A stretch of 31,789 bases of DNA from Clostridiales bacterium UBA1389 (GCA_002305335.1 DBQR01000027.1:7169-38957), one strand, 5' to 3'. Counted from the stretch's first letter, positions 5,732-14,990 are shown. A program made the numbers and translations. The notes: generated by a model from the sequence alone, not told the origin.

Positions 5732-8368
5732 ATGGAAAAACACTCCCTTACGGTTTTACGCGAAAAATTTTTACAGTTTTTTGAATCAAAGGGACATATA
5801 AGGCTTGATTCCTTCCCCCTTGTTCCCCAAAACGACAATTCCCTGCTTTTAATAAATGCCGGCATGGCGCCCTTAAAGCCCTATTTTACCGGGGAACTGG
5901 TTCCTCCGAGAAAGCGGGTGACCACCTGCCAGAAGTGCGTCCGCACCCTTGACATAGAAAACGTGGGAAAAACCGCCCGTCACGGGACATTCTTTGAAAT
6001 GTTAGGCAACTTCTCCTTCGGCGACTACTTCAAAGCCGACGCTATTCCCTGGGCGTGGGAGTTTTTAACCAAAGTCCTTGAAATTCCCGAGGACAGGCTT
6101 TATATAACCATCTATGAAGACGACGACGAAGCCTACGAAATCTGGCGGAAAGCCGGCGTTCCCCATGACCGGATATACCGCAAGGGCAAGGAGGACAACT
6201 TCTGGGAAATCGGAGCCGGCCCCTGCGGCCCCTGCAGCGAAATAAGCTTTGACCGGGGGGAAAAGTACGGCTGCGGCAAGCCCGGCTGCGCCTTCGGCTG
6301 CGAATGCGACAGATACATCGAAGTCTGGAATATAGTCTTCACCCAGTTTGACGGGGACGGCAAGGGAAACTACACCCGCCTTGCCCACCCCAACATCGAC
6401 ACCGGCATGGGTCTTGAAAGGCTTGCCTGCATCATGCAGGACGTGGGAAGTCTTTTCGAGGTGGACACCATAAGGAACATCATGCTGGAAGTCTGTAAAA
6501 TCGCTCATGTGGAATACACCGGCGGTTCGGGGAACACCGACGTTTCCCTCAGGGTTATAACCGACCATATCCGTACCGCCACCTTCCTTATAGGCGACGG
6601 GGTCCTCCCCTCCAACGAGGGGCGGGGCTATGTGCTCAGGAGAGTGCTGAGACGGGCTGCCCGCCACGGCAGGCTTATCGGAATTAAAGGAAGCTTCCTT
6701 GAAACCCTCTGCGAAAAAGTTATCAGCGAAAACGCCTCCGCCTACCCAAATCTTACGGAAAGGCGGGAATTCATAAAGAAAACCATTGCCACCGAGGAGG
6801 AAAGGTTTTCCCAGACCCTTGATTTGGGGCTTAACCTTCTGGAAAAGCTGATTTCCGACCTAAAGGCAAAAAATATAACCCTCATCCCAGGAGAGGAAGT
6901 TTTCAAGCTTTACGACACCTACGGCTTCCCCCTTGATCTGACAAAGGAAATTGCCGATGAACGGGGCTTTGAAACCGATGAGGAGGGCTTTGCCTCCCTC
7001 ATGCAGGAACAGCGCAAGAAAGCAAGGGAGGCAAGATTTGCCGCCGGCGACTTCGGCTGGACGGAGGAATCCCTTGCCATCGACAAGACAAGAAAGACCG
7101 TCTTCACCGGTTATAACGAAATCCAAACGAAATCCGAAATCATTTATATGATTAAGGACGGGGAACTTCAGTCAATCCTTTCCGGCGGGGACGCCACGAT
7201 TATCCTTGATAAAACCCCCTTCTACGCCGAATCCGGCGGACAGGTGGGGGACACCGGTTTTATTGTCACCCGGACCGGGAAATTCGCCGTCATCGACACC
7301 AAGAAAACTCCCAACGGTCAGCATCTTCATATAGGACACCTTGTTGAAGGCTATATCGAATTGGGACAGGCCGACGCCGCCGTGGACGAAGACCGCCGGA
7401 ACGCCATAATGAGAAATCACTCCTCCGCCCATCTTTTACAGGCGGCTTTGAAGAAGGTTTTGGGGAACCATGTGGAGCAGGCGGGTTCCTATGTGTCCGA
7501 CAAGGTGGTAAGGTTTGACTTTACCCATCATCAGGCAATGAGCAAAGAGGAAATTGCCGAAGTGGAACGCCTTGTAAACGGGGAGATATTAAAGGGCGGG
7601 GAAATAACCGCTGCCGAAATGCCCATCGAGGAAGCCAAAAAAACCGGTGCAACAGCCCTGTTCGGGGAAAAATACGGCGATAAAGTACGAGTGGTTAAAA
7701 TGGGGGGCTTTTCCGCCGAATTCTGCGGGGGCACCCATCTCAACAATACCGCCAAGGTGGGGCTTTTCAAGATAATTTCCGAAGCTTCCGTCGCCGCCGG
7801 CGTTCGGCGGATCGAGGGGGTAACCGGATTCAATTCCTTAAGCCTTATCTACGAAAACGAACAACTGATTAACGAAACCGCCAGAACCCTGAAGGCAAAC
7901 AATATAAACGAGCTTACCCACAGAGCCGAAACGGTAATGAACGAAATCAGAACCTATAAAAAGTCCCTTGAAGCGGCCAATTTAACCGTTGCGGACGCCA
8001 AAGTCAAAGAGGCTTATAACGATACCGAGGAAATTAACGGTATAAAGGTAGTAAAGGCGAAGTTTGACGATATGCCGGTGGAAATCCTCCGGCAGGCAAC
8101 CGACAACCTGCTGGACAAGCACCCCGAATGCGTCTGCCTGCTGGCTACGGTAAGCGAAGGTAAGGTGCTGTTTGCCGCCGGCTGCGGCAAAACCGCCCTT
8201 GAAAAGAAGGCAAATGCGGGAAAACTGCTGTCGGCCATTTCCCCCATAGTGGGCGGGGGCGGCGGGGGCAGACCCGACCGGGCGTCCAGCGGCGGAAAAA
8301 ACCCCGAAAAACTCGACGAAGCCTTTGCCGAAGCTGATAAGGTAATCAGAATACAAACGGGAGGTTAA
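5732..8368 (+). CDS. alaS: Alanine--tRNA ligase
   Basis: Charges tRNA-Ala with alanine in the cytoplasm and clears mischarged Ser/Gly through its editing domain. The 878-residue length is normal. Class II catalytic core: T-C-Q-K-C-V-R from residue 65, R-H-G-T-F-F-E-M-L-G-N-F-S-F-G-D-Y-F at about 83-100, and G-M-G-L-E-R-L near 230. The editing-site zinc ligands are His563, His567, Cys665 and His669 (within N-H-S-S-A-H and C-G-G-T-H), equivalent to the family ligands. The C-Ala domain ends with G-G-G-G-G-G-R-P-D-R-A-S-S-G-G. The ATG is preceded by GAAAGG about 10 bases upstream. It heads a plus-strand operon; the next gene begins 3 bases after its stop. Confidence 0.98.
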   Translation: MEKHSLTVLREKFLQFFESKGHIRLDSFPLVPQNDNSLLLINAGMAPLKPYFTGELVPPRKRVTTCQKCVRTLDIENVGKTARHGTFFEMLGNFSFGDYFKADAIPWAWEFLTKVLEIPEDRLYITIYEDDDEAYEIWRKAGVPHDRIYRKGKEDNFWEIGAGPCGPCSEISFDRGEKYGCGKPGCAFGCECDRYIEVWNIVFTQFDGDGKGNYTRLAHPNIDTGMGLERLACIMQDVGSLFEVDTIRNIMLEVCKIAHVEYTGGSGNTDVSLRVITDHIRTATFLIGDGVLPSNEGRGYVLRRVLRRAARHGRLIGIKGSFLETLCEKVISENASAYPNLTERREFIKKTIATEEERFSQTLDLGLNLLEKLISDLKAKNITLIPGEEVFKLYDTYGFPLDLTKEIADERGFETDEEGFASLMQEQRKKAREARFAAGDFGWTEESLAIDKTRKTVFTGYNEIQTKSEIIYMIKDGELQSILSGGDATIILDKTPFYAESGGQVGDTGFIVTRTGKFAVIDTKKTPNGQHLHIGHLVEGYIELGQADAAVDEDRRNAIMRNHSSAHLLQAALKKVLGNHVEQAGSYVSDKVVRFDFTHHQAMSKEEIAEVERLVNGEILKGGEITAAEMPIEEAKKTGATALFGEKYGDKVRVVKMGGFSAEFCGGTHLNNTAKVGLFKIISEASVAAGVRRIEGVTGFNSLSLIYENEQLINETARTLKANNINELTHRAETVMNEIRTYKKSLEAANLTVADAKVKEAYNDTEEINGIKVVKAKFDDMPVEILRQATDNLLDKHPECVCLLATVSEGKVLFAAGCGKTALEKKANAGKLLSAISPIVGGGGGGRPDRASSGGKNPEKLDEAFAEADKVIRIQTGG

Positions 8369-8371
8369 TAT

Positions 8372-8710
8372 ATGGACTGCATTTTCTGTTCGATAATAAG
8401 CGGTAAAATCCCCTCGAAAAAGGTATATGAGGATGAAAAAGTGTATGCCTTCCGGGACATTAATCCGGTAACCCCGGTGCATGTGCTGGTGGTGCCGAAG
8501 GTTCATATCGAATCCCTTGACGCCGTTAATGCCGAAAACGTGGATATTGCCGCAAAGGTGCTTTCGGCTATTCCCGCAATCGCAAGGGAATCAGGCCTGA
8601 AAAACGGCTACCGGGTTATAACCAACGTGGGAAGCGACGGCTGCCAGTCGGTAAAACACCTGCATTTTCATGTTTTGGGCGGGGTTAAGCTGACCGAAAA
8701 ATTAAACTGA
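8372..8710 (+). CDS. HIT family hydrolase (Hint-like nucleotide phosphoramidase)
   Basis: A 112-residue cytoplasmic histidine-triad protein, the family that hydrolyses purine nucleoside phosphoramidates and related mononucleotide adducts such as aminoacyl-adenylates. The triad H-L-H-F-H-V-L is at His96, His98 and His100. Cys3 and Cys6 (D-C-I-F-C) near the N-terminus match the metal-binding pair of bacterial Hint proteins. N-P-V-T-P-V-H-V-L-V-V-P-K-V-H at about 31-45 is the conserved substrate pocket. A GGGAGG ribosome site overlaps the alaS stop, so translation is probably coupled. Lying directly after alaS fits a role in removing leaked alanyl-AMP, but that link is inference. Confidence 0.93.
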   Translation: MDCIFCSIISGKIPSKKVYEDEKVYAFRDINPVTPVHVLVVPKVHIESLDAVNAENVDIAAKVLSAIPAIARESGLKNGYRVITNVGSDGCQSVKHLHFHVLGGVKLTEKLN

Positions 8711-8731
8711 TCCTTCGGGAAGGTGGTATAA

Positions 8732-10879
8732 TTGCTGCGGAACCGTCTGTTGTCGGTGGGAGTTCTGATTTTTGCATTATCCATTGCCATATTTATTTAT
8801 ACCGACGGATGGATTGTTCCGTTCTGCTTTGCGACGCTTACCGTATCGTGCTGTGTCTATGGCGCGGTACGGTTTCTTCGTATAAGGACGGCGGTTATTT
8901 TTGCCCTGATTCCTCTTTTCGCCTTTGCTTATTTTACCCTTTACACCTATTTTTTCGTGCCGTCCCGCAGTCAGGGATTCAGCTCCGCCGTAACCGGTGT
9001 GGTTGAAAATTCCTCCACTTATTTTTCAAACCAAAGCATTGATATTAAAACTGTTCATTCCGACACGGGGATAGCCAAAGGTACGCGAATAAGGGTCTAT
9101 ACCGGGCTTGAGGAAAGCTGCAAACCGGGGGACACAATAAACATTAAAGGGATTTTTCACCCCGCTTCGGATAAACCCAAACTTCTGTCATCCGGAATAA
9201 AATACTACACCTACGGCGAAACCTCCTATATTACCCATAACGAGGGCTTTTTTACGAAAATAAGAAATAAAATTTCGTCAAACTGCGACAAAGCCTTTCC
9301 GCCGGAAATTGCCGCTTTTGTAAAAGCCATAACTATCGGGGACACATCCTTCGTTTCCCTTTCGGATTACGCCGCATATTCCGCCGCCGGGGTTTCCCAT
9401 GTGCTGGCGGTGTCGGGGTTTCACCTTTCCATACTGGTAATGTCCCTTTATTCCCTGTTGAAAAAATTTACCTCAAACAGGATAATCCTTTCCCTTACCG
9501 GAATTGCCTTTTCCTTTTTCGTTGCCGGCTTTACCGGTTTTTCCTATTCCGCATTACGGTCTGCCATAATGCTTTCGGTGTTTCTTGCGGGCAAAGGGGT
9601 AAAACGGAATTCCGACTCGGTTACCTCTTTGTTTATTTCCCTGCTGGTACTTATTTTGGCAAACCCCTATTCGGTGTGTTCCCTTTCCCTTCAGCTGTCC
9701 TTCCTTTCGACTCTCGGAATAATAACCGTCGGTGCTGTAAAGCTCATTAAGGCGGAGAGAAAATCCTTTATTAATAAATGCTTGTCGGATTACCTTCTTA
9801 ATCCCTTTTTGTTTTCCCTTTCTGCCTTCGGGTTCACCCTGCCGGTGCTGGTATTTTCCACTGACAAAATATCTTTAATTTCGCCGGTTGCAAACATACT
9901 GGCAGGGCTTATGTTTCCCTTTATTTTAATTCTTTCCTATCTTTTCGGCGGGTTTTCCCTTATATCGGGCTATCTGGCATTCCCCTTCGCTTTTTTGGTG
10001 AAGTATCTTGTAAAAGGTTTTATTTACGTTTGCAGATTCTTTTCAAAACTTCCCCTTGCTTTTATCCCCGCATCGTCGCCCTACCTTATAATTCCCGTTG
10101 CGGTATGCCTTGTCTGCATTATACTGCTTTTACTGGCAAGGAAAAAACGCCTTATAATCATCATACCCCTTTCCCTTGTGCTGGTGATGATATCCACCGG
10201 CATTAGCGTTTTCGCCCAGATTAAAGACAATAAAAGCAGAAGCGGTATTGCTTATATGGACACAAGAGAAAGCTTTGCCGTTTACGTATCCGATAAGGAA
10301 AGGGGAATATTCATCGATAACGGCGGGGAATTTCTTTGCGAGGATCTGGTCTTTACATCGGGGAACGTAAAATGCAATAGCCTTGTGTTGTCGGAATACG
10401 ACGAATTTACTTTTAAAAAGGCGGAATACTTTATTTCCTGTCTGCAGACGGAGGAAATATATATAAAAAAGCCCGGCAATGATGAAGAATCGGCTTGTTT
10501 AAGCGAAATAACCCTCTTGGCAAATGCCGAAGGCTGTGATATAATTGAATATGATGTTTTTTACGGCAATACCGGAAACGTGACGGTTTATATGAATAAT
10601 TCCGTTGTGATAAACCTTTCGGGATATAAGGCGGTTATCCCCCTTGTCAGTGACAGCGAAATTTTCGGTACGGATTTCTTTGATTTTGTTTTCCTCCCCG
10701 AAAGGGTTTACGGTAAGAAATTCGATTATTTACCCCGCGCTGGACATCTGATATACGGAAGCCATACCGAAATCAAATTCTTTAACAATTTCCCCGACAA
10801 GACCGGGTATACTGCCTTTGACCCGGTGACGGTAACAATTACAAAGAAAGGGGGTTATAAAATAAAACAATGGCGTTAA
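8732..10879 (+). CDS. comEC: ComEC/Rec2-type DNA uptake channel protein with degenerate C-terminal domain
   Basis: Polytopic membrane protein of 715 residues, predicted to carry single-stranded DNA across the membrane during natural transformation. It has two N-terminal membrane segments (about 5-45 and 52-75), an extracellular OB-like region, the competence domain from about residue 170 with signature G-V-S-H-V-L-A-V-S-G-F-H at 220-231, about ten membrane segments to residue 500, and a soluble tail of about 210 residues. That tail occupies the place of the metallo-beta-lactamase domain but has no H-x-H-x-D-H motif. It keeps only a D-N-G-G-E segment where D-T-G is usual. The start is TTG at 8732, supported by GGGAAGGTGG just upstream. 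It overlaps holA by 10 bases. No other competence gene is in the window. Confidence 0.9.
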   Translation: MLRNRLLSVGVLIFALSIAIFIYTDGWIVPFCFATLTVSCCVYGAVRFLRIRTAVIFALIPLFAFAYFTLYTYFFVPSRSQGFSSAVTGVVENSSTYFSNQSIDIKTVHSDTGIAKGTRIRVYTGLEESCKPGDTINIKGIFHPASDKPKLLSSGIKYYTYGETSYITHNEGFFTKIRNKISSNCDKAFPPEIAAFVKAITIGDTSFVSLSDYAAYSAAGVSHVLAVSGFHLSILVMSLYSLLKKFTSNRIILSLTGIAFSFFVAGFTGFSYSALRSAIMLSVFLAGKGVKRNSDSVTSLFISLLVLILANPYSVCSLSLQLSFLSTLGIITVGAVKLIKAERKSFINKCLSDYLLNPFLFSLSAFGFTLPVLVFSTDKISLISPVANILAGLMFPFILILSYLFGGFSLISGYLAFPFAFLVKYLVKGFIYVCRFFSKLPLAFIPASSPYLIIPVAVCLVCIILLLLARKKRLIIIIPLSLVLVMISTGISVFAQIKDNKSRSGIAYMDTRESFAVYVSDKERGIFIDNGGEFLCEDLVFTSGNVKCNSLVLSEYDEFTFKKAEYFISCLQTEEIYIKKPGNDEESACLSEITLLANAEGCDIIEYDVFYGNTGNVTVYMNNSVVINLSGYKAVIPLVSDSEIFGTDFFDFVFLPERVYGKKFDYLPRAGHLIYGSHTEIKFFNNFPDKTGYTAFDPVTVTITKKGGYKIKQWR

Positions 10880-11910
10880 ACGAACTTACGGAAAAACTGA
10901 AAACAAAGGACTATACCGGAGCGTATCTTTTCGCCGGCGACGAGGAATACACCAAGGATTTTTATATAAAGAAAATCCGGGATTTCTGTATCGGTCAAAA
11001 CCCACCGGACAATCTGCGCATTGTTTTTAACCGCGCCGGCATAACCCCCGACAGCCTTGCCGACGGGGTTTTCACCCTCCCCTTTTTCGGGGACAAAAAA
11101 GCAATCGAAATATACGATTTCCAGATAAACCAGCCATCGAATATATTAAACCGGTATGTGAACATTTTGGGGAATATCCCCAAGGGGATTTCGGTGCTTT
11201 TCATCTACCGTTCCGGCGAGTTTGATTTCAAGTCCCTGACGGGTAAACCCGACGGCAAGAACGAGCTTTTGGACTTTCTTGCCAGCGAGGGCATCTGCGT
11301 TGAGTTTGCCGCCGAAAAGGGGGAAAAGCTTATAAGCTGGATAAAACGGCACTTCAAAGCGGAAAATGCGGATATCACAAACGAAGCCGCCGCCTTTCTC
11401 CCCGAATACTGCGGCAACGATATGTATATCCTTGCCGGGGAAATTGACAAGCTTTGCGCGGTTTATTCGGGGAAACCCTTTACAGTCGCCGATATCGAGG
11501 AAATCTGCTCCCCCAACACCGAATTTAAGCTTTATGACATCGTAAACTCCCTTGGTGAGGGAAACGCCACAAAGCTTAAAAAAATTTATGACAGTCTGGT
11601 GTTTACAAAAACCCGCCCCGAACTTATCTTAGGTACAATCGCCGGCTATTTTACGGACCTGCTTATTTTCAGAACCGCCCTTGCCGAAGGGAAAACCGAA
11701 AAGGACATAAAGATAAAATTAGGCTATTCCGACTTTCAGACAAGAAAGCTTGCTTATGCTTCACGGGCGGTGGACGCGGATTTTATAAACCACGGCATTA
11801 AGGAATGCCGGGAAACCGACATGGCGGTTAAAGGATATGCTTCCGACCCCTATACCGCCATCGAGCTTATGCTTTACAGGATACTTTCCTATGGCAAAAG
11901 AAAAGCTTAA
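10870..11910 (+). CDS. holA: DNA polymerase III delta subunit
   Basis: Clamp-loader delta subunit, 346 residues, which opens the sliding clamp within the tau-delta-delta' complex at the replication fork. It begins MALNELTEKL, then Y-L-F-A-G-D-E-E-Y (the conserved Y-x-x-x-G-E/D-E-x-x-L/Y of HolA). Domain I ends with the L-P-F-F-G-D-K-K motif. The middle S-x-x-x-E-F-K-L-Y-D-I-V-N-S segment (about 212-225) and the C-terminal collar domain are also typical. Length is normal for Bacillota. The ATG lies within the last 10 bases of comEC, so the two are translationally coupled; comEC followed by holA is a common Firmicutes arrangement. Its 3' end overlaps the next gene by 20 bases. Confidence 0.93.
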   Translation: MALNELTEKLKTKDYTGAYLFAGDEEYTKDFYIKKIRDFCIGQNPPDNLRIVFNRAGITPDSLADGVFTLPFFGDKKAIEIYDFQINQPSNILNRYVNILGNIPKGISVLFIYRSGEFDFKSLTGKPDGKNELLDFLASEGICVEFAAEKGEKLISWIKRHFKAENADITNEAAAFLPEYCGNDMYILAGEIDKLCAVYSGKPFTVADIEEICSPNTEFKLYDIVNSLGEGNATKLKKIYDSLVFTKTRPELILGTIAGYFTDLLIFRTALAEGKTEKDIKIKLGYSDFQTRKLAYASRAVDADFINHGIKECRETDMAVKGYASDPYTAIELMLYRILSYGKRKA

Positions 11911-12487
11911 TCTAAAATATCCCCTGGTGGTGGAGGGGAAATACGACAAAATCCGCCTTTCGGGGATAGTGGAAAGCCCCATAATAACTTTGGGGGGCTT
12001 TTCCACCTTCAATTCAAAGGAAAAACTGACGGAACTGACCGCCTTCGGAAAAAGCGGGGGACTTATAATATTAACCGATTCCGACAAGGCGGGGAATTTC
12101 ATACGGGGAAAACTTAAGGGTCTTCTTTCGGGAATTGACCTTATAAATGTCTTTGCCCCCAAGGTTTACGGCAGGGATTCAAGGCGGAACCATAATTCCA
12201 GGGAAGGTATTTTGGGAATAGAAAGCCTTGACAGCGATATGCTTTACAATCTCCTTAAACCCCTTGAGGGTGAAATAATCAAAAACAATTATCTTACAAA
12301 GCAGAAGGCCTATACCGACGGGATATGCGGAAATTCGAACAGCAGTCTGCTTAGAAAAAGACTTTGCTCCCACCTGTCCCTGCCGGAGGGGATTTCGGCG
12401 TCAACCCTTATAGAATATATAAACAACTTTGTAACCGAACAGGAATATACAATCCTTTTAGGCAAAATAAAGGAAAATTCAACGTAA
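11891..12487 (+). CDS. rnmV: RNase M5-like TOPRIM protein (DUF4093 type)
   Basis: A 198-residue protein with an N-terminal TOPRIM nuclease domain, probably ribonuclease M5 or a relative; RNase M5 trims the 5S rRNA precursor. V-V-E-G-K-Y-D with Glu15 and L-T-D-S-D-K-A-G with Asp63 and Asp65 supply the acidic metal-binding residues. The following S-R-E-G-I-L-G-I-E segment (about 103-111) and a helical C-terminus match the DUF4093 part of RNase M5. I chose the ATG at 11891: it gives M-A-K-E-K-L and overlaps holA by 20 bases, while an upstream start at 11837 would add 18 residues lying inside holA. The family call is firm; the exact RNA substrate is less so, since TOPRIM paralogs occur. Confidence 0.72.
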   Translation: MAKEKLNLKYPLVVEGKYDKIRLSGIVESPIITLGGFSTFNSKEKLTELTAFGKSGGLIILTDSDKAGNFIRGKLKGLLSGIDLINVFAPKVYGRDSRRNHNSREGILGIESLDSDMLYNLLKPLEGEIIKNNYLTKQKAYTDGICGNSNSSLLRKRLCSHLSLPEGISASTLIEYINNFVTEQEYTILLGKIKENST

Positions 12488-13774
12488 ATGAAAACAGTTT
12501 CTTTTTATACCTTAGGCTGCCGGGTTAACCAGTACGAAATACGGGCGATACGGGAAATTTTCATAAAAGGCGGGTACAGCGTCCTCCCCTTCGGGAAAAG
12601 GGCAGATGTCTGCGTCATAAACACCTGCGCCGTAACCGGGGAAAGCGAAAAAAAGTCACGGCATGTAATAAACCGGGCTTCCCGTTTCAGCGACAGGGTG
12701 CTGGTTACCGGCTGTTTTGCAAAGCTTATAAAAGACGGGGAAAACTACCCGGAAAACGTGGTTTTCTGCGGCGGGAACATCAAAAAGGGGGAAATACTCA
12801 ACCTTGTTGAGGGTAAAGATACCGGAAGCTTCGACCAGACAATCTATGAGGAGCTTTCGGTGGGGACAGCCACCTCCCTTCTCAAGGACCAGCGTTACAG
12901 AGCCTATGTGAAAATCCAGGACGGCTGCGACGGCAACTGCGCCTACTGCATTATCCCCAAACTCCGGGGACCCTCCCGCGTAAGAAACGAGGAAAACATC
13001 ATCGAGGAAGTAAAGCGGCTTGCCTTATCCGGGGTTACCGAAATCATACTGACCGGCATTGAGGTTTCCGACTACGGCACATCCAACCTCTGCCGCCTGA
13101 TAAAGCGGGTTGAGGAAGCGGAGGGGATCCGCCGGATAAGGCTGGGTTCAATCAACCCCAACACCCTGACGGATGAATTTATTCAAACCGTTTCTGAAAG
13201 CCAAAAATTCTGCCGGCACCTTCACCTTTCGGTTCAGTCCGGCTGCGGGCGTATTCTTAATCTTATGCGCCGCCCCTATTCGGCGGAAAAGCTCCAGAAG
13301 TGTATCGATAAACTGTACGAAGTTATACCCGGAATGCTGCTTTCGGCGGATATAATTTCCTCCTTCCCCACCGAAACCGAAGAGGAATTCAACCGGACCC
13401 TTGAGTTTATACGAAAGAACCGTTTCATGCATATCCACGCCTTTTCCTACTCCCCCCGTCCCCTTACCGAAGCGGCAGATCTTGACGGCCAGATTCCCGA
13501 AAAGATAAAAAAGGACCGGAATCTGAGGGTAATCGCCCTTTCCGACGAATGCAAGGAACAGGTGGCGGAAGGCTTTATCGGTTCTGCCGTCGAGATACTT
13601 ATCGAGGAAAACAAAAAGGGCAACACCTACGGTCATACCGGGGAATTTATGGAAGCGAAAATACCCGGCCTTTTCCTGAATGCGGGGGATTATGTCAACT
13701 GCATAGTGACGGAATACGATAAAGAAGAAAAAACTTTGGTTTGCAAAATACAAAAATACGGAGAAGCAGAATGA
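12488..13774 (+). CDS. mtaB: tRNA t6A37 methylthiotransferase MtaB
   Basis: Radical-SAM enzyme that adds a methylthio group to N6-threonylcarbamoyladenosine at tRNA position 37, giving ms2t6A. At 428 residues, length is normal. The N-terminal MTTase domain holds cluster cysteines Cys11 (L-G-C-R-V-N), Cys47 (N-T-C-A-V-T) and Cys76 (T-G-C-F-A-K). The radical-SAM C-x3-C-x2-C is at Cys147, Cys151 and Cys154 (D-G-C-D-G-N-C-A-Y-C). S-V-Q-S-G-C follows, and a C-terminal TRAM-like domain of about 60 residues completes it. L-G-C-R-V-N rather than L-G-C-x-K-N points to MtaB instead of MiaB or RimO. The ATG abuts the stop of the RNase M5-like gene with no gap, and the gene shares ATGA with the next ORF. 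Confidence 0.94.
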   Translation: MKTVSFYTLGCRVNQYEIRAIREIFIKGGYSVLPFGKRADVCVINTCAVTGESEKKSRHVINRASRFSDRVLVTGCFAKLIKDGENYPENVVFCGGNIKKGEILNLVEGKDTGSFDQTIYEELSVGTATSLLKDQRYRAYVKIQDGCDGNCAYCIIPKLRGPSRVRNEENIIEEVKRLALSGVTEIILTGIEVSDYGTSNLCRLIKRVEEAEGIRRIRLGSINPNTLTDEFIQTVSESQKFCRHLHLSVQSGCGRILNLMRRPYSAEKLQKCIDKLYEVIPGMLLSADIISSFPTETEEEFNRTLEFIRKNRFMHIHAFSYSPRPLTEAADLDGQIPEKIKKDRNLRVIALSDECKEQVAEGFIGSAVEILIEENKKGNTYGHTGEFMEAKIPGLFLNAGDYVNCIVTEYDKEEKTLVCKIQKYGEAE

Positions 13775-14880
13775 TTGACAGGGATTTTGACAATTTCGTG
13801 TTTGCAACGGGGCGTCAGCCCAATGAGCTTGAAATAATGCTTTACGATGCCTTCCTTCCGGAGGGAATTATCGGAAGAAACGGGGTTATGTACAATATGC
13901 TGAAAACCTCAAATCCTAAGGTTTTTGGCGTGTTCGATTCCTATATGAAGCTTTATAAATTAGCCTCCTCATCCTTTTCCGCCGACGACTTCCACCCCTA
14001 TTTCATGCATGTTATAAAACACTCCTATTACCGTCCCGGTGACGAAATCTGGACGGTTGATTCAATCGTCGCCCCCCGGGTTATAAAGAAGTTTTTTAAC
14101 CGCTATTCCCCGTCGCTGTATTCGGTGTTTTCCCGCAGCAGGTCCTTTGCCATTGATATTTCCCTTGCCGGAGGAAGCATCGAAGGCCTTGCCAGCCGGG
14201 AATATTTCGTGTTTCCCTCCGGAAGCGGCTCCGTTTCAAAGCTGATTTCCGCCACAAGGGGACTCCGCCGGTGCGGTGTTGTAACCTCCGATGACATTAT
14301 CCGCCTGGTTTCGGGGAATGAGGATGCGGCGGCGCTGCCTGTAAGCGTTATCCCTCCCCTTCCTTTACCCGCAGCCCTTGAGGTGGATGACGCAGGGGAT
14401 TTCGACGCCGGATTTATCACCGCCTTTTCAAAGGCCATTGATCTGGCAACCCCCTTTGAATTTCCCTTCAGGGTTGATTTTCCCGGTAAGGAATATAAAA
14501 ACCATTCTTTGTATAAGCTGGGGTATGCCGGCCGGCTTTCAAGACTGTATAACGTAATTCCCCCGGAATTCAAGGGAAAAATCACAAATCCCGCCGGAAT
14601 TTCGGTGTGGTTTTTACCCCTTGCGGCGGATGAGAACGGGATTTCAACCATGGTGTCGGACAGGGTTTTATATGCCGTATCCGGCTATAAACCGGCATTC
14701 GGCTGTGTTGCGGCGAAGTTTACCGAAGGGGAGATTACCGGTGATATGTTCCCCGGTTTTGATATTTCCGACTTCCACCCGGTGGAAAACAAGACCGGCG
14801 GGGTGATTGTCCTGTCGCAGAATATGTTTAACGCTTATTATGTGGGTAGATTGGTTCAGGTGCCGCTTATGGAAGAATAA
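13771..14880 (+). CDS. Conserved-looking protein of unknown function, 369 aa
   Basis: I do not recognise this protein. From the ATG at 13771 it has 369 residues, with no signal peptide or membrane segment. It looks globular and mixed alpha/beta, rich in Phe, Tyr and Pro-containing loops. Visible features are an N-terminal helix pair with A-T-G-R-Q-P-N-E-L-E, several basic aromatic patches (Y-S-V-F-S-R-S-R-S-F), a Pro/Leu run near 200 (V-I-P-P-L-P-L-P), and a Gly-rich hydrophobic C-terminal strand (T-G-G-V-I-V-L-S-Q). The start overlaps the mtaB stop as ATGA, so it is translationally coupled to mtaB and belongs to the alaS operon as its last gene. A strong terminator follows. An upstream in-frame start at 13741 lies inside mtaB and is unlikely. 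Position suggests tRNA or translation-related work, but that is only context. Confidence 0.75.
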   Translation: MIDRDFDNFVFATGRQPNELEIMLYDAFLPEGIIGRNGVMYNMLKTSNPKVFGVFDSYMKLYKLASSSFSADDFHPYFMHVIKHSYYRPGDEIWTVDSIVAPRVIKKFFNRYSPSLYSVFSRSRSFAIDISLAGGSIEGLASREYFVFPSGSGSVSKLISATRGLRRCGVVTSDDIIRLVSGNEDAAALPVSVIPPLPLPAALEVDDAGDFDAGFITAFSKAIDLATPFEFPFRVDFPGKEYKNHSLYKLGYAGRLSRLYNVIPPEFKGKITNPAGISVWFLPLAADENGISTMVSDRVLYAVSGYKPAFGCVAAKFTEGEITGDMFPGFDISDFHPVENKTGGVIVLSQNMFNAYYVGRLVQVPLMEE

Positions 14881-14897
14881 ATCCCGGTGACTTAGCC

Positions 14898-14917
14898 GGC
14901 GGATTTCATCCGACCTA
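14898..14917. repeat. Dispersed hairpin repeat, left copy
   Basis: GGCGGATTTCATCCG (14898-14912), then one extra base and CCTA. The same 15 bases occur at 31738-31752, also followed by CCTA. CGGAT and ATCCG pair around TTC. It is noncoding, directly after the alaS operon. Confidence 0.65.
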
Positions 14918-14990
14918 AGGGGGGATTTCGTACATTGTGAAGCAACGGATTTCTCTGCTCATCAACGCACGTTGGCACTGCCCCTCATCC

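Noticed and set aside
6065..6667. A 200-codon minus-strand open frame inside alaS.
   Set aside because: It lies opposite highly conserved alaS catalytic sequence and has no recognisable protein features; the codon pattern follows alaS.
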